In this document: piece by piece, positions 33,771 through 45,110 of the stretch | Position numbering within the stretch: position 1 is the first letter of the stretch | How the letters are laid out: the number at the start of each line of letters is the position of its first letter | DNA from: Timema cristinae | Taxonomy: Eukaryota; Arthropoda; Insecta; Phasmatodea; Timematidae | Direction of reading: 5' to 3' | NCBI GenBank assembly: GCA_039000515.1 | Contig: JBCFYV010000100.1 | Span: 33,840,421-33,904,420, forward strand | Length of the DNA: 64,000 nt | The notes under the pieces: generated by a model | Told to the model about the DNA's origin: nothing | The model's input: only the letters and a program-made list of their open reading frames with translations | Databases searched by the model: none | Translations under genes and position numbers: made by a program

Positions 33771-34088
33771 CTACATCCTCTGTTATTATTAGCACCGCAT
33801 CTTACTACCCATTCGGATTATACGCACATACGTTAATGTGTAATGGTAGGGTGATTGTGAGATGAAATGAAGGACCTACAGTTTAACGTGGGATTCGAAC
33901 CACGGTGGAGGCCTGGCATTCCACACATTCACAAGTTGTGATTAATACACACGTCTTGTCAGAGGTGAAGGAAGGGTTTGGTAATCAGGTAAATCTGTGC
34001 CAGGACGAGGGATCAAACCCTAGACCTCCAGCACAGAAGTCTGACACCTTACCCCTCTAGACCACCAGGTCACCTACATCCTCTGTTA
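33771..34088 (-). mobile_element. SINE family A, full length with 15-bp target duplication
   Basis: The identical 15-mers ctacatcctctgtta at 33771-33785 and 34074-34088 flank the element. On the minus strand it begins gtgacctggtggtctagagg (A box), then has a B box equivalent to GGTTTGATCCC, the cttccttcacctctgacaag and ttgtgattaatacac blocks, and ends with cgtataatccgaatgggtag plus a short AAT tail. The perfect duplication and intact structure mark it as one of the younger insertions. Confidence 0.95.
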
Positions 34089-34619
34089 AAATACCGGACA
34101 CAATCTGAAACGTTGCTTAGTTTGTCCCTGGTTGAACGGTATTTTTATCCGGGATACGGAATTTGCATGCCCACAATACATAATCCATTGCTTCAAGCTA
34201 TAGCCTATCTACATAGGAGCGTAGAAACTGTAGATATGTGAAAACCAATTAAAGCTACCATATCTACTATTATGTATCAATAATTCGCCAAACCATTTGC
34301 TCTGCTAGACAATAATTCTATTGATGATTTTGTTACTTTCAGCAATCAGAGCTTTCACAATCAACAATTATTGATGTTAATTAAAATTCTTTTTAAACTT
34401 TCTTCTAGCTGTCATTTACCACCCTTACAATTGCGAATAAACTCTAGAAATTTCATCGTAAGCTAACTGACCGTCATAATATGACTTCCAATAATACTTG
34501 GTCTCAACCACGCGTATCTGAATTTTTGCTTTAAAATTTTGAATACACTTCGTTAAATATATTGCTCACCCTTTGGATTCCAAAAATATTTTTTTAAAAA
34601 GCAATGTAATGTAAAAAAA
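34089..34619. other. No gene recognised
   Basis: AT-rich unrecognised DNA. Confidence 0.5.
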
Positions 34620-35790
34620 ATGTTACATACATACATACACGCGTACATACATGCCGTTCTATTACGGGTTAGGGAAGAAATTGTGCATATAGCTCAAAAA
34701 AATCCTCCGCACTTCTCTATCCTAACATACTCACTTCACTTCAACAGCATCCATACACCGAGTCATAATGGTATTTTATTTTAAAACTCTTTAATGTTTC
34801 TCTTTTTCACACATTCCTCTACACCATTTGGCCACGTCTTTCTCGGAATACCCCGTCCTTTTGATACAAATGCTCCCCCTTCAAATATATTTGCTTCATC
34901 ACTCGATCCACACTCATCCTCTCAACACGCTAAAAACCAACGCTTATTTTACATTCACCTGTTGTATTTCCTTTCAAACCACACTCCTTCAGCACCCATT
35001 CATTACTGAGTCTGTCCATACGATTTTTTTTCCACGTACATTTCTTAGCTATCTAATTCCAACCGTATTCGCCTTACTCTTGTGTTTATTCTGACAAACC
35101 CACGCTTCACAGCCATAAAACAATGTTGGCATTAACACACTTTCATATACTGCCATATTTACCTCTTTCGATACTGCTTAATTATTTGCAGTAGTCCATA
35201 TATATATATATATACACACAACTAATCTCAAAGATACATACATCACCCCTCTGTCGATCTCACAATCTATTCTTCCTCTTTACACAACATTTTGCTCAGA
35301 TAAACAAAATCATTCACTTGTTCTAAGAGTTGTACATTTATGCTAAGCTACAATAATTTCCTAATACGCACCTATCAAAAACTATAACCTTAGTTTTGGA
35401 GACATTTATACGAATATCCATTCTGTCTGTCACCACATTAAAACGATTTAAGCATTCTTTAATTCACTTTCACTATCAGCCATTAATATAGCATAATTTG
35501 CATATAATGGCACTCTCACATTCACATTGTCCATTTGTACACCAATCTCATACAATAATCCTTCATAAACTTATCCATGAAAACACTGAACAATCATGGA
35601 GACATAACATAATCTTGTCCAACACCCTGTTCAGTGTCAAACTATTCACCAAAAGCTTCATCCACCGTAACGTACGGTTTACTTCCATCATACACTGACA
35701 TAATTGCATTTGCTAACCATGCATCCCCACTCCACACCATACTTTCTCAGAACATTCAATAACTTACTCTTATTCACCCAATAATTTGCT
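34620..35790 (-). pseudogene. LINE family L1 reverse transcriptase pseudogene, copy b
   Basis: Parallel to the copy at 19095-20545 along its length: plus-strand cacttcaacagcatccat, accatttggccacgtctttc, cacccattcattactgagtc, gtccatacga, gagacatttatacgaatatc and cacattcacattgtccattt occur in the same order in both. Motif C here translates VPLYANYAILMADSESELK, so both catalytic aspartates of the YADD box are lost. The 3' end carries a tacatacatacatac microsatellite (34623-34640). Multiple stops; dead and 5'-truncated. Confidence 0.8.
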
Positions 35791-36479
35791 TTCTAATTCT
35801 TATTAATAATGAAAATTAAAAGTTTAATATTGAAGATTTATTTCTCAAATAAAAGAAAATGAGCTACAAATATATAAAACAATGACAGTTTTTAAATATA
35901 ATTTATTAATTTATTTTATCATAATATTGTTTCTGCTAATTTTGAACATTTTTTATACAAAAAATATTATTAAAAACAGCTTAGAATCTAATACTTTGTT
36001 TAATATATTTTTACTTCCTCTCGACACCTCAAAGAGAAAGTATTGTGATCGTCAAAAAAAAATCAAAATTCAGATTAATGATAAATGTCGACGTTTCAAG
36101 ACCACCTGAAAAAAAAAATGGTACGGAACTCCGCACGGACTTTCTCGCTCTATTGTTTAAGAATGGAAATAATTACTCAAAACTCGTAATATATGTTTAA
36201 CGAAATAAAATACACTAGCAAACCCAAGAATAAATTGCACTCTACCTACGTAAAACATTTTTTGAATCTCAGTTTTAAATTTTATAATTTATTTCTAAAG
36301 AATGTCCTCATTTGTATGTTTGGACCAATAAAAATGATCGATTTTGGGCCCACAAGGGTCAACACTTTGTATTAAAATTTCGACTTCTGGTTAAAATTGT
36401 AACATTTTACTAGGGATGTTGCACATCTTCAGGTCATCACATTGTTATTAACTTCCTAATTTATAAATTTTTACCAATA
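35791..36479 (+). repeat. AT-rich DNA with a short family R fragment
   Basis: 36000-36112 has family R start landmarks (ttcctctcgacacctcaaag, agtattgtgatcgtcaaaaa, atgtcgacgtttcaagacca) and then stops. The remainder is AT-rich; frames at 35882-36109 and 36193-36375 are judged chance. Confidence 0.5.
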
Positions 36480-37088
36480 CAATTTTTTTAATATTGACTA
36501 TTGAGTATAAAATGAAGGAGATATGTTATTGTTGTAGAAACACTTTGCTATTTTTTCCTTTAACCTCTTAAGAAAACTTTTTGAGAGATTTACTTATATT
36601 TAATTACTCTATGGCACTACAGAATTATTACGTTAAAACTTAACTTTATAACTAAAGCTCACAAAATGGTATTAATATGTTTGCCAATTTCTCAGAAACT
36701 GTTGGTTTTATAAATATATAGATAGATCGATAGATAGATAGATAGATATTTTTAATAGTACTACAATTTTAAAATGATAAGTTATTTTGTATCCCAAATA
36801 GATGCGGAGATACAGAAATTTTCGCTTCTGTAATGTACTCCGATTCATTTTCATAGGAAAATGGAAATAGCCATTTCATTTATAATCTTAATCAACGCCT
36901 AGATACGAATTCTAATCAAAATCGTTAGAGCCGAATTTGAGAAAATAAACTTTTTTCTTTCTCGCTTTTTATTAATCTAATCTTTATTTTAGAGTTAAAC
37001 AGACACAGAGACAAACGACTTTGCAAAAACCACTTTTAAGTTTTCGGGGAGTCATGAGACGTTGACATCCATCAACATTTCAGGTTAG
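36480..37088 (-). repeat. Dispersed repeat family R, copy 4
   Basis: Minus-strand copy: plus-strand agttttcggggagtcatgag, acgttgacatccatcaacat at its start, then aatcaaaatcgttagagccg and downstream blocks toward 36480. A GATA microsatellite lies at 36718-36750. Confidence 0.6.
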
Positions 37089-37690
37089 ATTGTTTTTTTT
37101 ACGGTAACAATACTTTACACTTAGTGATCAATAAGTTAATATATATGAAATTGCGTATAGCTTGAAAATTATTTATAAAATTATTCTTTAAATAAAATGT
37201 TTGTATTATAAATAGACCTACACATTTGCAATGATAAGTAATTTCATATCTCAAATAGTTTCGGAGAATTGATAAAAAAATGAGAATTTACGCTACAGAC
37301 CGCGGCCCTTAATGTCATTTGGCCGTAATATTGAGTAGTAATTTTGTTTGAAATACTTATAAATGTTTAAAAAATTTTTTTATCAAAAACGTTAGATCTG
37401 ATTTTGATCAAATCTACTTTTTCTCTTTTTGCCCTTCAGTAAAATACCCTTAATTTTAGGGTTATATAAGCAATTTAAAAAAACCTTGGTCCAGCCCTAT
37501 GAAAACCCTAGATACCAAGTTTTAGCCCGATCGGTAAAATATTTTAGGCTATTGTCGGATGTACTAACAGACAACCAGACACGGAAATTCAAAAAACACT
37601 TTTTCGGACTCGAGGGGTCATGAAACATTGAGATTAATCAAAATCTCAAGTTCGACTTTATGACGATCACAATAATTTCTCTAACTGTAA
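37089..37690 (-). repeat. Dispersed repeat family R, copy 5
   Basis: Minus-strand copy: plus-strand gcccttcagtaaaatacc, cttaattttagggttatat, atgaaaaccctagataccaa, ttttagcccgatcggtaaaa, tttttcggactcgaggggtc and atgacgatcacaataattt in reversed family order. Its start lies next to the start of copy 6. Confidence 0.7.
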
Positions 37691-38435
37691 GATAGCGATA
37701 AAGTAAAAAGATGTTATCGCAATTTGGTCTGTGTCTGCGTGTCTGTACTTAAGGCTAGAGCCGAAACTGTTTTACCGATCGGGCTCAAATTTGGTGTCTG
37801 TGGTTTTCATAAGTCTTCTTACCCCCCCCCCCCCCCCCGAGGGATTTTTGGAATCTGTACATTTAGCCCTAAAGTTAACGAAACTTTACTGAAGGGCAAA
37901 ATGAGAAATAATCGATTTTCTCAAAACCACAATTTTGATAAAATTTTATGTCTAGACACTGTTTATCATTATAAACCAGATGATAGTTTTCATTTTATAA
38001 TGAAAATAACTTTAAAGATACTTTACACAAAGGAAATTTTTCCAATTTCTATCATTTCTCCGCAACCATTTTTAGATACAAAATAACTTATCATTGTAAA
38101 ATTGTAGTACTATTATAGATAAAAATATTTTATATGAAATATATTTTTAAAAAACCAATAGTTTCTGCTATAATCAAATACACGTACTTTTTAATTCAGT
38201 TCTGAAAATGAATTTGATTCTTATGCTCTTTGCTTAATGTTTCTGTAACAGTGTTTCTAGTACTTAATGCCATAGATTTAGTAACAGTGTATCTTATTTA
38301 ATTTATCATATTTGGTGTAATGTTTCTACAACAATGCATAGACCTATTATTTCCATTCACAAATACGAGTTTTTATTAAATGTATATTTTAGGATAAAAA
38401 GCGAGAGAGATTCTGTGCGCTACGTCGTACCATTT
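37691..38435 (+). repeat. Dispersed repeat family R, copy 6
   Basis: Plus-strand copy with gagccgaaactgttttaccg, tcgggctcaaatttggtgtc, ggttttcataagtcttctta, a run of 17 C (37822-37838), ttactgaagggcaaaatgag, gacactgtttatcattataa and a right end gagagattctgtgcgctacg then ccatttatt, equivalent to the right end at 7947. Head to head with copy 5. The 120-codon frame 37724-38086 lies inside it and is not a gene. Confidence 0.7.
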
Positions 38436-38511
38436 ATTGTACTTGGAACAGGGCATTAAAATAATTGGTATTACTAGTACCACTTACCAAACTAAATTTT
38501 GTATCCGATTG

Positions 38512-38792
38512 TATAGATTATTAATATAATAATATTTAGCACCGCGTCTTACTACCCGTTCGGGTTATACGCTTTAAGTACTAATTACGCTAATGGATTA
38601 TGAATTGGGAAGGTTGAATTAGAGGAAGTGAACCCTCATTTGCGTGAAGGGAGAGTGGAAAACCATTTAGGAAAAACCACCCCCAGTTCACCCAACCGAG
38701 ATTCGAACCTCAATCTCCCCGTCCTCAGCAGTCGAACTCAACACGACTAGGACGTTAGCCAACTACGCCTCCGAGGCGGGTTATAGATTATT
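38512..38792 (-). mobile_element. SINE family B, full length with 11-bp target duplication
   Basis: tatagattatt at 38512-38522 and 38782-38792 flank the element. On the minus strand it starts aacccgcctcggaggcgtag, with an A box like GGCGTAGTTGGCTAACG and a B box gaggttcgaatctcgg, then the gggtgaactgggggtggttt, tttttcctaaatggttttcc and gcaaatgagggttcac blocks, and the shared 3' segment gcgtataacccgaacgggta then gtaagacgcggtgct. The best-preserved family B copy together with 52210-52501. Confidence 0.95.
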
Positions 38793-39949
38793 CTTTTGGC
38801 AAATTATGACAAGTGAATTGAGACAAAACAATACAAAAACCTTCTCAATACATCTTTTTTAAACAAAATTATGTTTATTCACATTATAATTCACATTTAA
38901 TTGTGTTTGTCCATCTTTTAATTATAACCATCATTTAATATAACATGATTAAGACATGAGATAAGGACATCAACAGTTTGGAATACTTGCTTGATTATTC
39001 ATAAGATTTCATAAACAAAAAATAGAACATCGTAACTAAGAGGTATAAATAGGATATTTTCCAAGCATTCAACCTACACTATCAAAATAATGAATATTTA
39101 ACAAGAAAGTTTGATGAAAGGAGAAGATAATAACATAGTATGAATACATTTCCTTAGGTATATGTTATGAGTAATAGTAGAAGAAATATATGACTGAGAA
39201 CAAAACCGTATATAAACGACTTGGGAATCTTTTTAAAAAACCAGAGAGATAAATTAAAAGCGATGCATGGGCATGATGAGTAATTTAAAGAGTTGACATT
39301 GAATTGGGGCTGTAAACAATATCCAGAAAAAAGCTATGTGGATCAATGCATACAAAATGTACCGTTAAGTTCGTTGAAGCGATTTTTGAATTATTTGTAA
39401 AATTTATCTGTTTTTTTTTGTTTTATAAACCCAACAAAATGACGAGTGTATGTGTCTGCCTGTCATGAGTATTGCGCGATATCTGTCGCACGCATAGGTG
39501 TGAGATTTAAAAATTATTAGCCCCTATGTATGGAAATATGTACCTTTAAACCGAAATTTTATATTTGGATTTTATTATTTTTAAATAATTGAATATCGGT
39601 TTGGAAGAAATTAAAATAAAGATTTTTTTTTCTGTCTTGTTTGAAGCAAAGAAAATCTTTGCACGAGGTAACCACGCAATTCATTGCTAGTGTATATTAA
39701 AGTTTTGATGGTTTATTAGTAAGAGCCTAATACATTTTAGCGAGCAGATTGAAATTATTTTTATAAAAATAAAAATGTTAAGTAAATTCCTCAGCAATAT
39801 TTATTTTAAACTAAATAATTAATAATCGAGTGTCCTTCAAAAAAAGAGAAATAGTTACTCATAAAATAAAAAACTAAATATAATTTCAAACCGGCTTTGT
39901 TGTTTTCATCCTGTGTATCACTCACCACAAATGGACCGCATTTAGGGAC
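38793..39949. other. No gene recognised
   Basis: AT-rich unrecognised DNA. The minus frame 39806-39991 shows no recognisable features. Confidence 0.5.
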
Positions 39950-40275
39950 AGTTCCAAAAATCCAAACTAATTCCAACAGAACACTACCCAATCCAATTTA
40001 ATTCAACCCAATCTAGTTAAACTAAAGCTAACAAAGTCCAACCAAAATTAACCTAATAAAGCTTAATCGCACATAATACAACTCTAACTAATAAAAACTA
40101 ATCGAACTTAAATTATCACAATCGAAACTAATCTAATTCAATTTTACCAAATGCGTCTTAGTAATATACAATATAGACAAATCAAACATATCCTACTGAT
40201 ACCTGGCCTAAATTAATCAAGCATAATAAATCTTGACCTAGTTCAAATCGCCTAATCATCCATAGTCTAATATAA
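39950..40275. repeat. Strand-asymmetric, G-poor degenerate CTAAT/CCTAA-like tract
   Basis: Between 39961 and 40140 only about eight G occur in 180 bases while C is common, and short words such as ctaatct, cctaat, ccaatcc and aactaat recur without a fixed period. It could be an ancient degenerate simple repeat, possibly from telomere-like CCTAA units. Confidence 0.4.
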
Positions 40276-40300
40276 CAAAAAGATAATATATTTCAATATT

Positions 40301-40535
40301 TTGACACCTTAGTTGGTGGCATTTCTATCTACTGAGCTTTGGGTCCTGGGTTCGGTTCACGGCATGTCCAAAAAAATTACCTATTTGTTAATATGATTCT
40401 CTTTTCACAGTAATGAATTAACGGCCGGAATTGAATGTAGCGTCTTTTATAGATTTAAGTTAGTTTATAAGTCGTGTTGTGTTGATATAATCAGTCAGGT
40501 CACAACGTGAACGTTAAATACCACAAATTTTTATG
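40301..40535 (+). mobile_element. SINE family C copy
   Basis: tRNA-like head ttagttggtggcatttctat then gggtcctgggttcggttcac (B box), cttttcacagtaatgaatta, and the tail gtgttgatataatcagtcag with gttaaatacc. The tail is shared with 48890-48960. Confidence 0.55.
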
Positions 40536-40890
40536 TGTATGTGTTCGTGTAATATTTTTCAAACGAGTCAAAGATGACAACCTGAACCTAGGACTCGATC
40601 ACTGGACCTTGTGTCAAAACTGTTATTTCTCACTTAATTGAATTTGATTCAGCTTTCGAGACTGATCTTGTGGAAATACAGTATGTGTCGCTTTGTGCTA
40701 CACATTAATTAAAACTATTTTTTTTAAATATAACTCCACCTAATCAACATTTTTTCTGGAAAGCTTGTAGACTCTTTCGGACAGAGGGAAACAGATCCAA
40801 GAAATTAAACACAATGTATTATTTGATAATTTGGCCTTAGCATACAACCCTCAAGATGGTCAAAATATTAATTAAAGGCAAAAAAACTTA

Positions 40891-41450
40891 AGACCCGCAT
40901 CTATGGTCATAATATGGCCTAATGCGTAACTTACGCGTTAGACTGGATTGCCGTTAGCGGGGGGATCGGACTTGTGATCCCAGTCTGGTGTACTGAGTGT
41001 GGTTTTTCAAAATGGTTTTTCACTCTCCCTCTACACATTATATTATTATTATTATAGCACCGCGTCTTACTACCCATTCGAGTTATACGCACTTACACTC
41101 ATGTGTAATGGTAGGCTGATTGTGAGATTAAATGGAGGACCTACAGTTTAACATGGGATCCGAACCACGGTGGAGGCCTGGTATTCCCCAATCACAAGTT
41201 GTGATTAATACACATCTTGTCAGAGGTGAAGGAAGGGTTTGGTAATCAGATAGATCCGTGCCGGGACCGAGGATTGAACCTCAGACCCCTAACACAGAAG
41301 TCTGACACTTACCCTAGACCACCAGGTAACCCTTATGCAAATGTTGGTACAGTTTCTATAAAATAATATAACCTCCCTAATCCCTAAAACCATTAGCGTG
41401 TTATTACACGAGTGTATAACCCAAACGGGTAGTAAGACGCGGCGATAAAA
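40891..41450 (+). mobile_element. SINE family B copy split by a family A SINE
   Basis: The left half (40891-41040) runs from agacccgcatctatggtcat through gattgccgttagcgggg, gatcccagtctggtgtactg and ggtttttcactctccctcta. The right half (41331-41450) resumes with atgcaaatgttggtacagtt, acctccctaatccctaaaac and gtgtataacccaaacgggta then gtaagacgcggcg. The break is at the cacgcaaatgcggg block of the family. Confidence 0.85.
41041..41330 (-). mobile_element. SINE family A inserted into a family B SINE
   Basis: Minus-strand full-length family A copy: ATT tail at 41041-41055, the 3' segment (plus strand gtcttactacccattcgagt), tacagtttaacatgggatcc, cacaagttgtgattaataca, ggattgaacctcagacccct (B box) and tagaccaccaggtaacc (A box/head). 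Its flanks are the two halves of a family B SINE; target duplication is at most a few bases (ttat). Confidence 0.9.
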
Positions 41451-41974
41451 TGAAATGAATAAAAACTTTACGTTATGCAGAATATGTAGATGGTTTTGAA
41501 CTTGTCTTTAAAATAAACATAATGCCCTGGCCTTAACTGCAAGCCGACTGTAAGTCTATAAGTCATCAACACAGCTAGAGCAGGCGGAGCGTACTAATTG
41601 GACGTCCGGTGTGTGTGAAGGGTTGGAGGGAGGACGATGTTAATTATTCACTCCTGCTGGGATAGTGCTAATGTCATCTCATCAGTTTTAACACGTGCAA
41701 GTACCTCAAACTGATGACTGTGGTGATAGATCGGAGGTACGACACTACCAAACAAACACAGACGCACTTTCACGGGATTTAATTACTTTTAGTTAGACAA
41801 TACATTCAAAATGGTAGATCCAAAAACATATTATCTGTACATTCCGATTTGTATACCACAGTAAACATTAATATTGCATCTTGTTGGACCTTATGTTTAA
41901 ATAGGTAGGACTTTGTAAATATTATTTTGGTTTTGTCCGACTAAGTATTTCAAGTTACAACTATATTAAATATA
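41451..41974. other. No gene recognised; unique GC-richer block
   Basis: 41570-41790 is GC-richer than its surroundings, includes taattattcactcctgctgg and cagttttaacacgtgcaagt, and matches no repeat seen in this window. It may be a conserved non-coding element, but no comparison could be made. Confidence 0.3.
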
Positions 41975-42535
41975 AATTGATCTGTTTCAGACAACACATT
42001 CCAACATGTACATTATAGTTAATATTACTCGAATATGTTCAGACAACACATTCCAACAGGTACATTAAGTTAATATTATCGAATGTATTCAGGCAACATA
42101 TTCTAACAGGTACACTATAGTTAATTTTAATCTAATTTGTTTAGGCAACACATTCTAACAGGTACACTATAGTTAATTTTAATCTAATTTGTTTAGGCAA
42201 CTCATTCTAACAGGTACACTATAGTTAATATTATTCGAATATGTTCGGGCAACACATTCCAACAGGTACATTATAGTTAATATTATTCGAATATGTTCGG
42301 GCAACACATTCCAACAGTACATATATAAATTATTCGAATATGTTCGGCAACACATTCCAAAGTACATATATTAATATTATTCGAATATGTTCAGGCAACA
42401 CATTCCAACAGGTACATTATAGTTAATATTATTCGAATATGTTCGGGCAACACATTCCAACAGGTACACTACCATCTAGTTAATATTATATGAATTTATT
42501 CAGAACAAACATTCCAACAGATGCACTGGTAAATT
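41975..42535. repeat. 52-bp tandem repeat, about 11 copies
   Basis: The unit contains ttcgaatatgttcgggcaac, acattccaacaggtacatta and tagttaata. Early units are diverged (ctaatttgtttaggc), the middle ones nearly identical, and two near 42320-42370 are shortened. A minus frame at 42179-42367 is a by-product. There are no spacers. Confidence 0.95.
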
Positions 42536-43154
42536 AAATATTGATAAGGTTTCCCCGCACAGAAGCTAAGCTAGGCAAAGATGTTAGTTTTCTTTTATTT
42601 GATTTATCCGTGACGAGGAATTGAGGGTTTTAATTCACATCCTCTAAATACTATATTCCAACCTCTCGTTCGTGTGAATTTGACTAAAGGACCTGGTGTT
42701 TACAAAGACGAGTAGCGCTTTTAATTTTAAAATAAATAGTTCTCATTATTTTATTTGTCAATACGGTACCTTAATACAGGATGAATCTGTTAGTAAAATT
42801 ATAAGTAGATGTAAAAAAAAAAATCAGTGGAATGTAAAGTGGTTTTTAGTTTTAGTCTCATTAATAAAAAAAATAGATTGTGTCATAAAATATAGGTTCA
42901 AAAATACCTAGTTATTTAAATTTTTTAGATAATTTTAGTTAGTTTTTAATTAATTTTTTACTTCCACATAGTCCTACAGCAATTAAAATAACCCTTAATT
43001 AGATTTGTTACAGTATGCAATTTTCTAAAAATAAAGCTTTTATTCTTACCGTTTTAAATTTTTAGCAAATTAAAGTAACTATTATTTTGATGTATTTGAA
43101 ACTTTTATACAAAAATATTTGAATAGTAAAGCGTTGTAAGTGTTTTAAAAAAAA
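42536..43154. other. No gene recognised
   Basis: AT-rich unrecognised sequence; the 71-codon frame 42696-42911 lacks features. Confidence 0.5.
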
Positions 43155-43434
43155 GGTGATCTGGCGGTCTGGGGCTAAGTTGTCAGAATTCTGTGCTGGG
43201 AGTCCAGGGTTTAATCCTAGGTCCCGGCACAGATTTATCTGATTACCAAACCCTTCCTTCGCCTCTGACAAGACGTGTATTAATCACAGCTTGTGAATGT
43301 GTGGAATGCCAGGCCTTCACCGTGGTTGGATTCCACGTTAAACTGTAGGTTCTCCATTTCATCTCACTACACTTTAGTGTAAGTGCGTATATATAGCCCG
43401 AACGGGTAGTAAGGACGCGTGCTAATAGTAATAG
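43155..43434 (+). mobile_element. SINE family A, full length
   Basis: ggtgatctggcggtctgggg (A box), ccagggtttaatcctagg (B box), aaacccttccttcgcctctg, cacagcttgtgaatgtgtgg, ttaaactgtaggttctccat, then tatagcccgaacgggtagta and a short AAT-like tail. A minus frame 43062-43271 inside it is not a gene. Confidence 0.9.
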
Positions 43435-43864
43435 TTTAGAAAAAAACCGATATTACTATCGTATTGCTCCAATATCAGTTTAGACTTGATAACAGCTCAT
43501 TTGGTTCGTTACTCTTCATTTAAACCTTGTTGTAGTTTTGATATATTTTATGTATAATTATTTCGTATTAATTTGATAGAATAGGCGGAGATTCAATGTT
43601 AGGTAATAGTACATGAACATTAGATAGCAACAAATAAAAATTCCTGATTTGATGAAAATTTACACACATGTTTAAAAAACACTCACTTTTAAAGAACATA
43701 GATTTTTTATAAAAATTTAAAGATTTTAATTTTTGCTAGATGGGTGTAAAATTGGGGGCCAAGTAATATCTTGTAAATATCTCGACATATAATGGTTTTC
43801 TCAAAAGGTCACGTATACTTATTTGAAGAATATAAAAGTGCCTTATATTTTAATTTTCTAAAAT
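43435..43864. other. No gene recognised
   Basis: AT-rich unrecognised sequence. Confidence 0.5.
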
Positions 43865-45110
43865 CAATAGAAAGTATTGTGATAGTGAAAAAATTGGGTA
43901 TCGATATTTTGTCGAATCTTTACGTTTTATGTGAACATGAACCCAAAAAAATAGAATGTCTGTCTGTCTGTCCCTGGAAATGGGTCTAAAGTGGTTAAAT
44001 GAATTGTGTTTAACCTTGACATTTAGATTTTATAAGGCTATATACATCGGGTATTTTTTTATTTTGAGCCTAACCCTCAAATTAAGGGTAGCTTACTGAT
44101 GAGAGAATTTTCTTAATTCAAAATTTTTCTAAAATGGCTTTGACGATTTTGATTAAAATGAATATTTAAGATTAGTTTGAAATAAACAATAGCAATGTAT
44201 CATAATTTTTCATTTGCAAAAATTCGTTAAAGGGTTGTTTATGAATGGAAAATATTGAAAATTCGAAATATTTCGAGATTCCTTTAGCAAGTTGGTTCAA
44301 AATGTTAATTTGGAGTTGTATGTCATGGCAAAAAACACCATATCCTTGCTTTTGGGGTAAAAATTAATTTATGGGTAGTTTACTGGCGACTGGTTTTTAA
44401 AACGCTTGAAATATTATAGAAATGGCTTTAACAATTGGCTTCCAAATGGCTATCTTGAGAGTGCTTGGTGTGACAAATAGTTCTTTATACTTTATTTAGG
44501 TTAAAATCTAATAAGCGATGAGTGATTTGTGAATATTTTAAATATTTTGAAAATGGCTCTAACGATTTTGCTTAAAATATGCCTATGTATGTATATTTAT
44601 GGTGAGTGATTGACATGAACATGACAAATAAAGCTCTATACTTATTTTAGAGGGAAACTTTGGTTAAGGGTGTATTACTGAGGACTATTTTAAATTTGAC
44701 TATATTAAAACATGGTTATAGCGATTTGGTTAAAAAGTGGAATTCATTAAGTTGTTTGCACCATAAATAGTCTATAGATTTGTTTTTCTAAAAATGTCAC
44801 ACAATGACAAATTTTCGGAAAATTTGATTTTTTGAAAATTGCTATGCTTTTTTCAAAATTAGTATCCGGAAACTATTTTACACTATAAATAAAAATTATT
44901 TATTTATCTAAATTATATTAATTTAAAAGTAGTTTACTTAACACAACTTATAGAAAATTGACTTTTTTAATTGAGCTTTGAGAAAGAATTTTAAATGGTC
45001 ATCTGAGAATAGTTTTACATGATAAATAAGAATATTTTTTTATTTTTAAAAATAAATAATTTTTGGATTATTTAATTAAAGAGTGTTTATTGCGATCAAC
45101 GAGACGATTG
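43865..45110 (+). repeat. Dispersed repeat family R, copy 7, with internal quasi-repeats
   Basis: Starts with agaaagtattgtgatagtga and a GTCT run (43960-43975), then aaattaagggtagcttactg. Inside, a block like aaaatggctttgacgatttt followed by gattaaaat recurs at about 44130, 44415, 44550 and 44705, giving imprecise 150-280 bp internal repetition. No coding capacity. Confidence 0.5.

Noticed and set aside
37724..38086. 120-codon frame as a gene
   Set aside because: It lies within a dispersed family R copy and crosses a 17-C run; other copies do not keep the frame.
41975..42535. CRISPR array or gene (62-codon minus frame)
   Set aside because: Continuous 52-bp tandem units without spacers; the frame is a by-product.
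43062..43271. 69-codon minus frame
   Set aside because: Entirely explained by a family A SINE and its flank.
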